From Brasilonema sennae CENA114 (GTDB lineage Bacteria; Cyanobacteriota; Cyanobacteriia; Cyanobacteriales; Nostocaceae): a stretch of 64,000 nucleotides of DNA. The position numbers and the translations under genes were made by a program. This document shows positions 8,669 through 18,184 of this stretch, in pieces; within the stretch, counting starts at the first letter, position 1, and the number at the start of each line of letters is the position of its first letter. The stretch lies in contig NZ_CP030118.1 in assembly GCF_006968745.1 (NCBI RefSeq), positions 5,678,340-5,742,339 of the forward strand, written 5' to 3'. Below the pieces are notes generated by a model. That model was given only the letters and a program-made list of their open reading frames with translations, was not told the DNA's origin and searched no databases.

Positions 8669-9859
8669 ATGAATTTATCATCCCGGTTTAACCCAGCTTT
8701 AGGTCTTGTAGGAACAGTAACTGTTGTACTATTTCAAACTCCAAGTGTCGTTGCATTAACTGCATCAGAAGTCAACAACATTGCCAAACAAATCACAGTT
8801 CGTATTGATGGTGCAAACACAGGTTCTGGAGTGATTATCGATAAACAAGGAAACACTTACACTGTGTTAACCAACAGGCATGTTGTAGAATTCCCAGGCA
8901 AATATACCATTCAAACACCTGACGGCAAACGCTATTCTTTGAACTCTACGCAAGTCCAATCTATCTCAGGAGTAGACTTGGCAGTATTGCAATTCACTAG
9001 TTCAGAACAATACCGCAAAGCAGAAATTGGAAATTCCGATCAGTTAAATGAAGGCATAATAGTTTATGTTGCTGGTTGGGCTGACCCAGATGCTATCAGC
9101 ACACAACGTAACTATCGTTTTCAAGATGGACGCATTTCTGCACGTTTATCAAATGGCAAAAAAGGTTATAACTTAGTTTATAACAACGTCACTAAAGCAG
9201 GAATGAGTGGTGGTCCACTGCTAGATGAACAAGGGCGTTTGGTGGGAATTAATGGGCAAGGTTTACGCGATGTCAGAACTGAAGCAATAGATTTTTTCGG
9301 GATTCCTATTAACATTTATTTGAAATTTGCTTCTATGAGACCATCAACCCCAGTTGCTACAGTTTCACAACCACCTATTAACCGTCAATATTATCCACAA
9401 ACAAGGAGAATAAATTCTGTTACTAACATCAGTGATTATTTAATCGCATCTTCAAAAAGTAACTCATCTCCTGATAATTCTTTTACTTATTTAAATAAAG
9501 CTTTAGAAGCTTCTGGTTTAAAAGATACCTTGCGAATGCAAGGCTCTTTTACCTTGTTTGCACCTACTGATGCAGCGATTGCAAAACTCCCGAAAAATAC
9601 TATGCAGGATTTGTTAAAGCCTGAGAACAAAGAAGTGTTAGTCAAAATTTTGAAATATCATATTGTCTATGGAAAATTATTAAGGAGAAATTTAAGAACA
9701 GGTGATTTAAAATCATCTGAAGGTCAAAATATTAGTGTCAAAGTAAATTCTGCAAGTGTTGTAACGGTCAATGATGCGAGATTAATTCAGACTGAGAGCG
9801 AAACAAGTAATGGCGTCATTCATGTCATAGATGCTTTAATTTTGCCACCAGACTTATAA
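8669..9859 (+). CDS. Secreted trypsin-like serine protease with C-terminal fasciclin domain
   Basis: A 396-residue protein. Residues 1-~30 are a signal peptide with a hydrophobic core and a small-residue exit. Residues ~35-230 are an S1-type protease with the triad visible: His in LTNRHVV, Asp in SGVDLAVL and Ser in KAGMSGGPL. A Pro/Ser/Asn-rich linker follows (~230-255). Residues ~260-396 form a fasciclin (FAS1) domain with FTLFAPTDAAIAKLP and ILKYHIVYGKL, ending VIHVIDALILP. FAS1 domains mediate adhesion, so this is probably an extracytoplasmic or cell-surface protease. Fusion of the two domains is uncommon but both look intact. Monocistronic. Confidence 0.88.
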   Translation: MNLSSRFNPALGLVGTVTVVLFQTPSVVALTASEVNNIAKQITVRIDGANTGSGVIIDKQGNTYTVLTNRHVVEFPGKYTIQTPDGKRYSLNSTQVQSISGVDLAVLQFTSSEQYRKAEIGNSDQLNEGIIVYVAGWADPDAISTQRNYRFQDGRISARLSNGKKGYNLVYNNVTKAGMSGGPLLDEQGRLVGINGQGLRDVRTEAIDFFGIPINIYLKFASMRPSTPVATVSQPPINRQYYPQTRRINSVTNISDYLIASSKSNSSPDNSFTYLNKALEASGLKDTLRMQGSFTLFAPTDAAIAKLPKNTMQDLLKPENKEVLVKILKYHIVYGKLLRRNLRTGDLKSSEGQNISVKVNSASVVTVNDARLIQTESETSNGVIHVIDALILPPDL

Positions 9860-9885
9860 TTTTTTATGTATCATCACATACAAAT

Positions 9886-9986
9886 AGGACTTACGCACCA
9901 TCTGTCAGAAACCCGGTTTCTTCGTTCGTATTTGGTTGCGAAACAGACGATTTTTGGTAGAAACCGGGTTTCTTTGCGTAAGTCCT
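9886..9986. mobile_element. MITE-like palindromic element A (101 bp)
   Basis: Perfect 12-bp terminal inverted repeats AGGACTTACGCA (9886-9897) and TGCGTAAGTCCT (9975-9986). Inside are two copies of GAAACCSGGTTTC (9908-9920, 9960-9972) in opposite orientation. No open frame. A similar end (AAGACTTACGCA) occurs alone near 25443. Confidence 0.7.
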
Positions 9987-10085
9987 GACAAAATTGCTTC
10001 CTGATACCAGACTTCTACGCTCAAACAAGAGAGGTTATTTGGGGGTATGTAAACGGAGATGCTGGAAAGATCCCAGAAGTCCTAG

Positions 10086-10204
10086 AACACCGATTCACTA
10101 ATCCCAAAAACCCGGTTTCTGTTACTGGGAAGACCGAAGTTTCGTTGACTCAACAAGAAAAAACCGGGTTTTTTAGTCACAATTATGAATACTGAATCGG
10201 TGTT
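10086..10204. mobile_element. MITE-like palindromic element B (119 bp)
   Basis: Perfect 12-bp terminal inverted repeats AACACCGATTCA (10086-10097) and TGAATCGGTGTT (10193-10204). Its interior again holds inverted copies of the AAACCCGGTTT core (around 10110-10120 and 10161-10171). The termini differ from element A but the core is shared. No open frame. Confidence 0.65.
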
Positions 10205-10352
10205 ATAGTGCTTTGTCGGGCTACAACTGCAAAGCAAACTGGAATTGTTTACTTGCCTATTGAGAACACATTGAGCAATTAGGTGTTATTATTATCAGTC
10301 AACTGGATAATTTGTAATTACATCTTATTTGATCTGTTGTATTAAGCACAAC

Positions 10353-11345
10353 ATGATGTCTGTAGCAAACGCCCCTGAGTCTGAACTGAATACCACAAGT
10401 ATTCCGCCAGCTGTTCTAACTTCTGAATTGCAAAAAGTCTATCGCACAGGCTTTTTTTTAAACAAAAAAATCGTATCCCTAAAAAGCTGTTCTTTGAAAG
10501 TTTATAAGGGAGAGACTTTTGGGTTACTTGGACCAAATGGTGCTGGTAAAACAACCTTGTTGAAATTGTTGCTGGGAATAATTCGTCCAACCTCAGGACG
10601 AGGATTGCTTATGGGCAGACCATTGGGCGATCGCACTCTCAAAGAACGCATCGGCTACCTAAGCGAAAATCCTTCTTATTCTCACTATCTCACAGGCTGG
10701 GAATTTTTGCAGGTCAGTGCTGGGGTTTTTAAAATTTCTACAAAGGTGCAACGTCAACGCATTCCTCAACTCCTGGAACTGGTAGGCTTATCCCAAGCTG
10801 ACGCCCGCAAAAAACTGCTTCGTCGCTACTCTAAAGGGATGCTACAGCGTGTTGGTATGGCAAAAGCATTGATTAACGACCCAGAACTGTTGTTTCTTGA
10901 TGAACCGATGTCCGGTCTTGACGCTGTAGAACGTTACCAAATGCGAGAAATTATTTTAGCGCTAAAAGCCACAGGTAAGACAATTTTTCTCAGCAGTCAT
11001 GTTCTTAATGAAGTGGAACAAATTTGCGATCGCGTTGCTATCCTTGCTCAAGGAGAATTAACTTCCTCTGGTTCCCTTGATGAACTTTTAGGAACAAATC
11101 ACCTGTATCATGTCAAAGGTTACGGAGGTAATTCGGAAGTTCTTAAAAAATGGGTTCCCAATTTAGAATACCAACCTGATGGTTCTTGGCAAGGTAAAGT
11201 CCAAGGCGATGCTTATGATTTTCTTGCCAGTTTTCGTCTCATGGGAGGGCAACTCATTGGTATGAATTTGTCTCGCCCCTCTTTGGAAGATTTTTTTGTG
11301 GAACAGATCCAAAAACACAAGCAGTCTTATAGCAATCCGGTTTGA
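10353..11345 (+). CDS. ABC-2 type transporter ATP-binding protein, without a permease nearby
   Basis: A 330-residue ATPase. The nucleotide-binding domain has Walker A GPNGAGKTT, the variant signature YSKGMLQRVGMAKAL, Walker B LLFLDEPMSGLD and switch His in FLSSHVLNE. A ~70-residue C-terminal extension resembles the DUF4162-type domain of CcmA/NodI-like ATPases, which usually pair with ABC-2 permeases exporting polysaccharides, antibiotics or gliding factors. No permease follows; the next 990 bp are non-coding. The start is the first of two adjacent ATGs at 10353; a TTG at 10329 would extend it by eight residues. Confidence 0.88.
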   Translation: MMSVANAPESELNTTSIPPAVLTSELQKVYRTGFFLNKKIVSLKSCSLKVYKGETFGLLGPNGAGKTTLLKLLLGIIRPTSGRGLLMGRPLGDRTLKERIGYLSENPSYSHYLTGWEFLQVSAGVFKISTKVQRQRIPQLLELVGLSQADARKKLLRRYSKGMLQRVGMAKALINDPELLFLDEPMSGLDAVERYQMREIILALKATGKTIFLSSHVLNEVEQICDRVAILAQGELTSSGSLDELLGTNHLYHVKGYGGNSEVLKKWVPNLEYQPDGSWQGKVQGDAYDFLASFRLMGGQLIGMNLSRPSLEDFFVEQIQKHKQSYSNPV

Positions 11346-12335
11346 TTTGGTGAGACCGGTGCTTGATGAGGGTTTCCCGACCTAGGCATCTGGCGTATCT
11401 CCTCCACCAGACGCTGCGCGTTCGCTCTTAGCGTGCGCTTGCGCTTACGCCGTAAGGCGTGCGCTCTGCGCACACCCGATAGCCGTAAGGCGTGGCGTTA
11501 GCCATAGGGTGAACTATAGCGCTTAACACCCGAACGCTTAACAGACTTGAAAGTCTCTTGGTGACCGTGTTTTCTAATTAGTTCGTGTCCTAATCTACCT
11601 GGCGACTGCTATAACTGGTGGTTCGGCTTAACGCTTAACAGGAAAGAAAACTTTTTCAAGTGTACTTAGCTGAACAAAATCTTTGGAGGAGTCCTAATAC
11701 ATCATTAGATACGTATTTTAGTATTCTCGTATGTGATTTTCACTACTGAATAAATAATTCTAGCAAGAAAATTAGTTGACTAAAAAAACGTAGCGGCTTA
11801 GAGAAAAAAGCAAGAAAGTTTTTTAGTTCGTTCTGGTGACGAATTCATCCTTACAACTACTGATTCAAACTCCTTAACTTTAATTTTCTTCTCGTATTAA
11901 GTCATAGATTTTTCTTGGTTCCTACAAAAAACAAATCGTCGAGACAAAAATATCCAATCCTTAAACCATTGTCTCTTCTTAGTAAGATTTTGAATGTACG
12001 TCTTTTTCTGCTTTGATGACAGGCTCTCTTAACTTATAAATTCTACTATTCTCACACGTAATATTTGTTAGTGAAGAATATTTTGTTGACAATACTGTAC
12101 GAATAAATATTTATCAGATAAAATGTTATGAAAACCACAATATTTTGAAGATTAGGTATGATAGACTTTCTAACTTTTAATTAACTTCATTAAAAATTCA
12201 AAATAAAAAAACAATTTTGATTCGGAAAAACCAAAGATTTTAAGAAAAGAAAAGTGTTAGGGAACTTGAAGAAAAGACAATAGTCAAGCTTAAAATGTTT
12301 AGACAGTACTTTACTAATAGTAGTTTTAGGTAAAT
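11346..12335. other. Long intergenic region with palindromic repeats and an AT-rich leader
   Basis: About 990 bp. The first part (11395-11520) is a dense cluster of GC-rich palindromes such as GCGCTTACGCCGTAAGGCG. The rest (11640-12335) is AT-rich with no open frame and no recognisable RNA. It may contain a long untranslated leader for the exopolysaccharide export gene downstream. I found no relic of a permease for the preceding ATPase. Confidence 0.5.
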
Positions 12336-13922
12336 ATGGAGAACACAAGGTTAAAGTTTATCAGCCAACCTTTTGGGGGTGTAGTACTGTTAACCGCTAT
12401 TAATTTCGCTTTTCCGCTTATTAGCTTAGCTCAGAATCCAACTAAACAATCAACAACACAAATAAAGAATTATACACAAAAGCAAGCCGTACCTACAGCG
12501 ACACAAACAATAAATACAAAGACTCCTAGACAAACCGTACCTGCAGCGAGACAAACAGATACAAAATATACACAAAGACAACCAGCACAGGGAGTCACAC
12601 AAATAAATACAAACTATACGTTGGGAGGTGGCGATCGCGTCAGAGTCAGCGTATTTGAAGTTCCGGAATATTCAGGCGAGTACCAAATTCCTCCGGGTGG
12701 AGGGCTGAACCTACCTTTAGTTGGTAATGTCTCTGTTTTAGGACTGACAACAGAACAAGCAGCTGACTTAATTACTCAGAAATACTCTCGCTATCTCAAA
12801 CGACCGATCATAACAATCAATCTTTTATCAGCCCGTCCCATTAATATTTTCGTTGCCGGAGAGGTGACACGTCAAGGAGCTTACACTCTCAGTTTACAAG
12901 GAGGCGGAGGGAATGATCCTGGTGTGCAATTCCCAACTTTACTATCGGCACTGACGACAGCTCAAGGGATCACACAGTCAGCGGATGAGACAAGAGTGGA
13001 GTTAAGGCGTAAGATAGGACGAGGTCCAGAGCAAGTCACTGTTGTGAATTTGAGGGAGATTAGACGAACAGGCAGGATAGCGCAAGATCTGACCTTGCGG
13101 GATGGAGATACAATCTATGTCCCAACAGCAACGACTCTAAACTTGGCTGATGCACGAAATGCAGCTGCATCAAGCTATGCGGCAGATCCTACCAAACCTC
13201 GTACAGTAGCACTAATTGGTGAGGTTCTCCGTCCAGGTTCCTATCTTGTCACCGAAGGTACTGCAGAAGGGGGAAATGCAAACAACACAACAGGTGCACC
13301 AAGTATAACTGGGCAACCGACTTTGATGCGAGCACTGCAATTGGCTGGGGGAATTACGCCACAGGCTGATGTTCGTAATATCTCAATACGCCGATCCACG
13401 AGAACAGGCGGCGAACAATCAATCAAAGTTGACCTTTGGCGACTACTCAATAGTGGTGACATTACTCAGGATCTAATTTTGCAAGACGGAGATACGATTG
13501 TATTTCCAACAGCAACAGAAGTCAGCCGAGCAGAAGCGACTCAATTAGCGACTACGACTTTGGCTCCTTCTCGCATTCAAGTTAATGTGGTGGGTGAAGT
13601 AAAAGCTCCAGGTGTCAAAGAAATTCAGCCTAATACCCCCTTAAATCAAGCATTGCTTGCAGCTGGTGGATTTAACGATGCCAGAGCAAGCAGAACTACT
13701 GTTGATTTGGTTCGTCTCAACCCAGATGGCTCTGTGACCAAACGAGAAGTCAAAGTAGATATCAAACAAGGAATTAATGAGCAAACTAATCCCATACTCC
13801 GTAATAATGATATCGTGATAGTTAACCGCTCTGGCATAGCTAAAGTCGGTGATACTGTCGGTGCTTTCTTCAATCCTTTTGGCACTGTGCTTGGTATTTT
13901 TAGATCTTTATTCGGGTTTTAG
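12336..13922 (+). CDS. Polysaccharide export outer-membrane protein, Wza-like with SLBB domains
   Basis: A 528-residue secreted protein. A signal peptide (~1-33) is followed by a Thr/Gln-rich segment with imperfect repeats (~34-92). A polysaccharide-export (PES) domain comes next (YTLGGGDRVRVSVF, LNLPLVGNVSVLGLT, PINIFVAGEVTRQGAYTL). At least two SLBB domains follow (VALIGEVLRPGSYLV, IQVNVVGEVKAPGVKEI). This is the layout of Wza-family exporters that form the outer-membrane channel for capsule or exopolysaccharide. The C-terminus is hydrophobic and aromatic (FNPFGTVLGIFRSLFGF). No other polysaccharide genes are adjacent. Confidence 0.9.
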   Translation: MENTRLKFISQPFGGVVLLTAINFAFPLISLAQNPTKQSTTQIKNYTQKQAVPTATQTINTKTPRQTVPAARQTDTKYTQRQPAQGVTQINTNYTLGGGDRVRVSVFEVPEYSGEYQIPPGGGLNLPLVGNVSVLGLTTEQAADLITQKYSRYLKRPIITINLLSARPINIFVAGEVTRQGAYTLSLQGGGGNDPGVQFPTLLSALTTAQGITQSADETRVELRRKIGRGPEQVTVVNLREIRRTGRIAQDLTLRDGDTIYVPTATTLNLADARNAAASSYAADPTKPRTVALIGEVLRPGSYLVTEGTAEGGNANNTTGAPSITGQPTLMRALQLAGGITPQADVRNISIRRSTRTGGEQSIKVDLWRLLNSGDITQDLILQDGDTIVFPTATEVSRAEATQLATTTLAPSRIQVNVVGEVKAPGVKEIQPNTPLNQALLAAGGFNDARASRTTVDLVRLNPDGSVTKREVKVDIKQGINEQTNPILRNNDIVIVNRSGIAKVGDTVGAFFNPFGTVLGIFRSLFGF

Positions 13923-14042
13923 ACGAAACCACAAACTGGGGGCGCTCGCTTGCTGCTGTGTGTCCCCAGACTTCCAAAGAAACTGCATTGCAATTCGTAA
14001 AGTCATAGATTTTGCGCTCCTTAGACTAGTGATTAATCACTA

Positions 14043-15707
14043 ATGACTCATATGCAGTTTCGGCTTGGCAAGAATTGGCGTAAGGCATCTTGGGCACAAA
14101 AATTACTCTGTCCTTTGATGCTTGTTTTGGGATGGGGTGTAGGAATGCCTTCTACAATAGCCGCCCAAACAGTTACCATTCGTTTAGGTCCATTTCAGCA
14201 GTCAGTGGCGCTCGCAGACTTAGAAAAGTTTGCCAAAACCGGGAGATTACCACAAGGACTGGAACTTCTGTCACCCGTGCTAAACTCGCAAGTGCGAGAA
14301 TTGCTAACCAAGCGCTTGGAAGTCAATCCCGCTGTTGCAGACAGATTTATCGACAACTTGGTGCGATCGCCCGGAGGTAGACAGTTCATATCATCCTTAG
14401 GTGGAGTCATACCAGGTAGTACAGCAGAAAGTATCAAAGCCACCCTGAATTTCGCACTGCGACAAGCAAACGGTTTTAGTGCATTAAGTTTTTTGCGGGC
14501 TTACCCAGGAGAAAATGTTACCGTAGACGCCACGAAAGCTGTCGGTTTAGCTGTTGATCTAAACCCAAACAACTTACAGAGTCAAGCTTTTGGTGTATTA
14601 CTAGAACGAGAGTTATCTGTTGCAAGTAGCATACCCTTTAAAGCTGCATTCGATCCAGCAGGGTTGGGGAATCAAGTTGTACAGGAGCAGACAATTGTTT
14701 TAAATGACCGACAGCGTAATCGTACCATTCCTGTAGATATTTATTCGAGTCAAAATTCGAGTCAGGCAAACCCCGAAAACCCACTCGTTGTCCTCTCCCA
14801 CGGTTTCGGGGCAAACCGGAAATTTTTGAGCTATTTAGCGCGTCATTTAGCTTCTTATGGCATAACTGTTGTTGCTGTGGAACATCCTGGAAGTAACTTT
14901 GATGCTGTCAATAGAGCTTCAGATAAACAGAATTTGGCACAGTTGCTACCAGGTACTGAGTTTGTTGATCGACCAAAAGATATTAGCTTTGCCCTAGACG
15001 AATTGGCAAAATTGAATACTCAAATTGGTCAACTTCAGGGTAAGTTAAATACTGAAAAAGTCACTGTCATCGGTCACTCCTTAGGAGGTTATACGGCTTT
15101 GACTTTGGTAGGAGGAGAGCTTGACTTGGAAGAGTTACGGAAATTTTGTAAAGATTCTTTAAATATCGGCGAAGCTCCTGGTGATTGGTTACAGTGTTCG
15201 GCGACTTCCTTACGAGACAGAAGACTGAAAGTAAAAGATGAGCGAGTTAAGAGTGCGATCGCTCTTAACCCTCTGGTTGGCAATCTTTTTGGCAAAAAAG
15301 GTATAACCCAAATCACCAAGCCAGTCTTAATCTTAACTGGAACAGAAGACGCCCTAACCCCAGCGCTCAAACATCAAATAGAACCTTTTACTCAACTGCG
15401 GGGTGAGAAGTATCTGCTTACTGCTATTGGCGGTACTCACTTGAGTATTAGCGATCCAATATACCCACAAAGTGCAGCGACGACTATTGTTAGAGAAAGG
15501 CGAGGTGAAGAAACGAAATCTCTTCGTCAATTAACCAAAGGCGTCAGTTTGGCATTTATCAAGCAACTAACACCAGAAGCAAAAATTTACAAACCTTTTC
15601 TCACACCAGCTTACGCACAATCTTTCTCTACACCTGAACTACCATTGCGTCTTGCTTCTGAGTTACCAGCAAGTATCAAGCGATGGCTGGAGCCTGTGGA
15701 GAAATAG
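14043..15707 (+). CDS. Secreted alpha/beta hydrolase with N-terminal DUF1400-type domain
   Basis: A 554-residue protein with a signal peptide (~1-40, cleavage likely after TIAAQ). The N-terminal ~150 residues (TIRLGPFQQSVALADLEKFA) resemble the cyanobacterial DUF1400 domain. An alpha/beta hydrolase fold follows, with oxyanion segment VLSHGFGANR, nucleophile elbow GHSLGGYTAL, acid in LTGTEDALTP and His in IGGTHLSISD. Lipase or acylhydrolase activity is likely; the substrate is unknown. The alternative ATG at 14052 shortens it by three residues. The shared terminator at 15785-15808 ends the transcript. Confidence 0.87.
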   Translation: MTHMQFRLGKNWRKASWAQKLLCPLMLVLGWGVGMPSTIAAQTVTIRLGPFQQSVALADLEKFAKTGRLPQGLELLSPVLNSQVRELLTKRLEVNPAVADRFIDNLVRSPGGRQFISSLGGVIPGSTAESIKATLNFALRQANGFSALSFLRAYPGENVTVDATKAVGLAVDLNPNNLQSQAFGVLLERELSVASSIPFKAAFDPAGLGNQVVQEQTIVLNDRQRNRTIPVDIYSSQNSSQANPENPLVVLSHGFGANRKFLSYLARHLASYGITVVAVEHPGSNFDAVNRASDKQNLAQLLPGTEFVDRPKDISFALDELAKLNTQIGQLQGKLNTEKVTVIGHSLGGYTALTLVGGELDLEELRKFCKDSLNIGEAPGDWLQCSATSLRDRRLKVKDERVKSAIALNPLVGNLFGKKGITQITKPVLILTGTEDALTPALKHQIEPFTQLRGEKYLLTAIGGTHLSISDPIYPQSAATTIVRERRGEETKSLRQLTKGVSLAFIKQLTPEAKIYKPFLTPAYAQSFSTPELPLRLASELPASIKRWLEPVEK

Positions 15708-15777
15708 TCCAGTTTCTGCAATGAATACATGGCTAGCGATTTTAGATAATACTTTAGGATATCAGTTGTTAGTCAAT

Positions 15778-15816
15778 AAAAAAACCCAGTCAGTATCATC
15801 TGACTGGGCATTTTTG
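15778..15816. terminator. Bidirectional terminator between the hydrolase and the Hsp20 gene
   Basis: Perfect 9-bp stem CCCAGTCAG (15785-15793) and CTGACTGGG (15800-15808) with a 6-nt loop. A run of A lies before it and CATTTTTG after it, so both convergent transcripts would meet a hairpin followed by U residues. Confidence 0.8.
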
Positions 15817-15889
15817 TTAGGTTAACCTACTGTGCATTCAGGCTACTTTTTCCTAACAATTCCTAAAATTAATAACTTCTTACAATGAA

Positions 15890-16342
15890 TTAAGCAGCAG
15901 GTGTTTCCAAGTTAACTTTGACGACTTTGTTCTTTTCTTGTTCAGACTTAGGCAGTGTCAAATTCAAAATACCGTCTTTGTATTCTGCTGTAACATTGGT
16001 ATTTTGAATGTGCGCAGGCAAAGGAATCACGCGTTGGAATTTACCATAATGGAATTCAGTCACAGTACGACCTTTTTCTTCAGTCTTAGTTTCAGACTTG
16101 CGCTCTCCTTTGATGGAAACAGCGTTTTGTGTGACTTGCACATCCAAGTCTTTAGCTTCAATTCCTGGCAGTTCTAGCTTGAGATGGATAGCATCTTCTG
16201 TTTCTTGCAATTCAGCAGCAGGAACTCTTGGAAGGTTTCTTTCAATCAATGTTGAGGGTACGAGCATATCATCGAATAAGCGGTTCATTTGACGGTGTAA
16301 GGAGTTCATTTGTTGCCAATTATTCCAACGAACTAATGTCAT
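15890..16342 (-). CDS. Small heat-shock protein, Hsp20/alpha-crystallin family
   Basis: A 150-residue ATP-independent holdase. The N-terminal arm (MTLVRWNNWQQMNSLHRQMN) is followed by the alpha-crystallin domain with PAAELQETEDAIHLKLELPG, VSIKGERKSE and the conserved GILNLTLPKS. A short C-terminal tail follows. The ATG at 16342 is preceded by GGAGAGAAAAAG. A TTG at 16360 in the same frame would overlap that ribosome site, so I reject it. It probably protects soluble and thylakoid proteins in heat or oxidative stress, as in other cyanobacteria. Confidence 0.93.
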   Translation of the reverse strand: MTLVRWNNWQQMNSLHRQMNRLFDDMLVPSTLIERNLPRVPAAELQETEDAIHLKLELPGIEAKDLDVQVTQNAVSIKGERKSETKTEEKGRTVTEFHYGKFQRVIPLPAHIQNTNVTAEYKDGILNLTLPKSEQEKNKVVKVNLETPAA

Positions 16343-17032
16343 CTTTTTCTCTCCAGTCAATAGGATTTTGTTTAATCAGTTCAGCATTTAACTTGCTTTA
16401 GTTATCTATCATGTTATTTAAAAAAAGAGTGAGTCATAATACGGTTTTTATCACTTAAAAAATCATGATCACCGAACTTTTATAAAGTGAGAAGAAAAAG
16501 AAAATCAAAGCAGTCTTTACACCTCGTCCAAAATTCATCCTTAGAGTTCATTTAGAAAGTAAATCTTAAGAGGCGAGACGATTCAGCATGAGTCTTACCA
16601 TTGCGACATAATACCAAATCCGGGTCAATGACCCCCTTTTCCATTAGTCCGCGTAGGCGGTGAGTAAGCGCGCTCTTGGTAGGGTTTCCAACGCACGTTT
16701 TCGGGGGAAGCTTCCCCCGAAAAGCTGCCGCCCCGTTGTAGCAACTGGCGTGCGACTTCCAGTCGCCAGGATCAAAAGGGGGTTACAAAAGCGGATTTAG
16801 TATAAATCATTGCTTCACGCTCCTTCAAGTTTTCTTAGTGCCATTCGGCTATAACTTAAATTTCGCACGTGTCATGTGGGTTTGTTATGCTGCTAGATAA
16901 ATCCTAGACAAGTCTAGACATTTATTTCTTTCTTCATAGGGAGCATGGGAGCGGTTAGCCCTCAGAAAACATTCACGCCAAAGCCCTGCGCGATACGCCA
17001 CATGCTACCCTACGGGAAGCCGCCTCCGGCGT
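16343..17032. other. Intergenic region with a MITE and the 3' flank of tnpB
   Basis: Contains the 193-bp inverted-repeat element at 16611-16803. It also holds a palindrome-rich stretch at 16985-17040 abutting the end of tnpB. The 3' flank of a TnpB gene is where its guide (omega) RNA is usually encoded, but I cannot define one here. No coding frame. Confidence 0.5.
16611..16803. mobile_element. MITE-like element with central 26-bp palindrome (193 bp)
   Basis: Imperfect ~30-bp terminal inverted repeats: the left end begins ATACCAAATCCG and ends ACCCCCTTTT; the right end begins AAAAGGGGGT and ends CGGATTTAGTAT. At 16698-16723 there is a perfect 26-bp palindrome centred on AAGCTT (TTTTCGGGGGAAG and its complement). 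A second inverted motif (CTGGCG/CAGTCGCC) lies at 16744-16769. No open frame. Confidence 0.6.
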
Positions 17033-18124
17033 CTAAGCCTGTGGAACCCTAGTCGAGCAGTGGCTCAAGTTAATGGCTGCGTTTAAATCCCTGTCCAAGA
17101 CATACCCACAATGTTCACATGAATAAACACGTTCACTCAGTGACAGGGAATCTTTTTTACCGCCGCATCTACTACATGTTTTTGATGATGGATACCATTT
17201 ATCCGCCAAAACTAACTTGCTTCCAAACTTCTTAGATTTATATTCAATCTGTCGCTTGAATTCATGGAATCCACAATCAGCGATTGATTGAGCAAGCTTA
17301 TGGTTTTGCATCATGCCCGAAACATTCAAGTCCTCAATTACTATCACAGCGTGGTTTTTGCATAAGTAATGGGTGACTTTATGAAGTGAGTCTTTGCGAA
17401 TATTTGAAACGCGAGCATGATGCTTTGCAAGTTTAATCTTCGATTTGTGGCGATTGTTACTGCTTTTGTTTTTTCGGGAATGTGCTTTAGATAATCGTTT
17501 TAGCTTTTGAATATTTTTCTTGTAAGCTTTAGGGTTTGGGAACACAACACCAGTACTAAGTGTAGCTAGTTCTTTTATTCCCAAATCCACGCCTACAATT
17601 TCTACAAACTTTGGCGTAGGCTCGACCTCAACCTCATACGCAAATGCAATGTACCAATCATCAGCTATCCGAGATATTGATAGTTTGGCGGTAGTTGTGT
17701 GAGGCAATCCCTCGTAAGTTTTAACCCATCCAATAGTCGGCAGTTTGACACGCACACCACCAACAGGGATAGGTTTCCCGCTAGCATCTATAGTGAAAGA
17801 ATCGTTTTGACCTTTCTTTTTGAACTTTGGATAGCCGCCCAGCCCTTTAAAAAATCTGTCGTAAGCTGCACCTAGTTGATCGAAAGCATATTGAGTGATT
17901 TTTTGACAAATTCCTTTTTCTTTAATCCATTCCAACTGCGTTTTAACTGAGTTGTTAAAGAACTTCTTAAGAAGGTATTTGTTAGGCTTAAATCCATCTT
18001 GATATAAGCTTTTCCAAGTTGCCAAACCCCAGTTGTAAGTAAATCGCGCTATACCTGCGTGTTTACTCATCATGGTTTTTTGTTCAACCGTTAGCTTCAA
18101 CTTAGTCTTGATGGATAAAAGCAT
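17033..18124 (-). CDS. tnpB: TnpB family RNA-guided endonuclease (solitary, IS200/IS605 or IS1341-like)
   Basis: A 363-residue TnpB with a complete RuvC-like site: Asp180 in GVDLGIKELATLS, Glu264 in VIEDLNVSG and Asp in DRDLNAAIN (344-346). The zinc ribbon is intact with Cys317, Cys320, Cys336 and Cys339. The N-terminal helix-turn-helix part is present (LTVEQKTMMSKHAGIARFTYN). TnpB nucleases use an omega RNA from the element's right end to cut DNA and promote transposon retention. No Y1 transposase (TnpA) is nearby, so this is a non-autonomous or IS1341-type copy. A small divergent ORF starts 60 bp upstream. The nuclease looks functional. Confidence 0.9.
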   Translation of the reverse strand: MLLSIKTKLKLTVEQKTMMSKHAGIARFTYNWGLATWKSLYQDGFKPNKYLLKKFFNNSVKTQLEWIKEKGICQKITQYAFDQLGAAYDRFFKGLGGYPKFKKKGQNDSFTIDASGKPIPVGGVRVKLPTIGWVKTYEGLPHTTTAKLSISRIADDWYIAFAYEVEVEPTPKFVEIVGVDLGIKELATLSTGVVFPNPKAYKKNIQKLKRLSKAHSRKNKSSNNRHKSKIKLAKHHARVSNIRKDSLHKVTHYLCKNHAVIVIEDLNVSGMMQNHKLAQSIADCGFHEFKRQIEYKSKKFGSKLVLADKWYPSSKTCSRCGGKKDSLSLSERVYSCEHCGYVLDRDLNAAINLSHCSTRVPQA

Positions 18125-18184
18125 TGCTCGACCTCAATGTTTATGCTATATGTATTAGTATACCGATAAATAAAAATTGTCTCA

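Larger units (their letters stand above)
9860..10352. other. Intergenic region filled by two MITE-like elements
   Basis: About 490 bp between the protease and the ABC ATPase. Most of it is taken up by the two inverted-repeat elements at 9886-9986 and 10086-10204. No coding frame is apparent. Confidence 0.6.
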
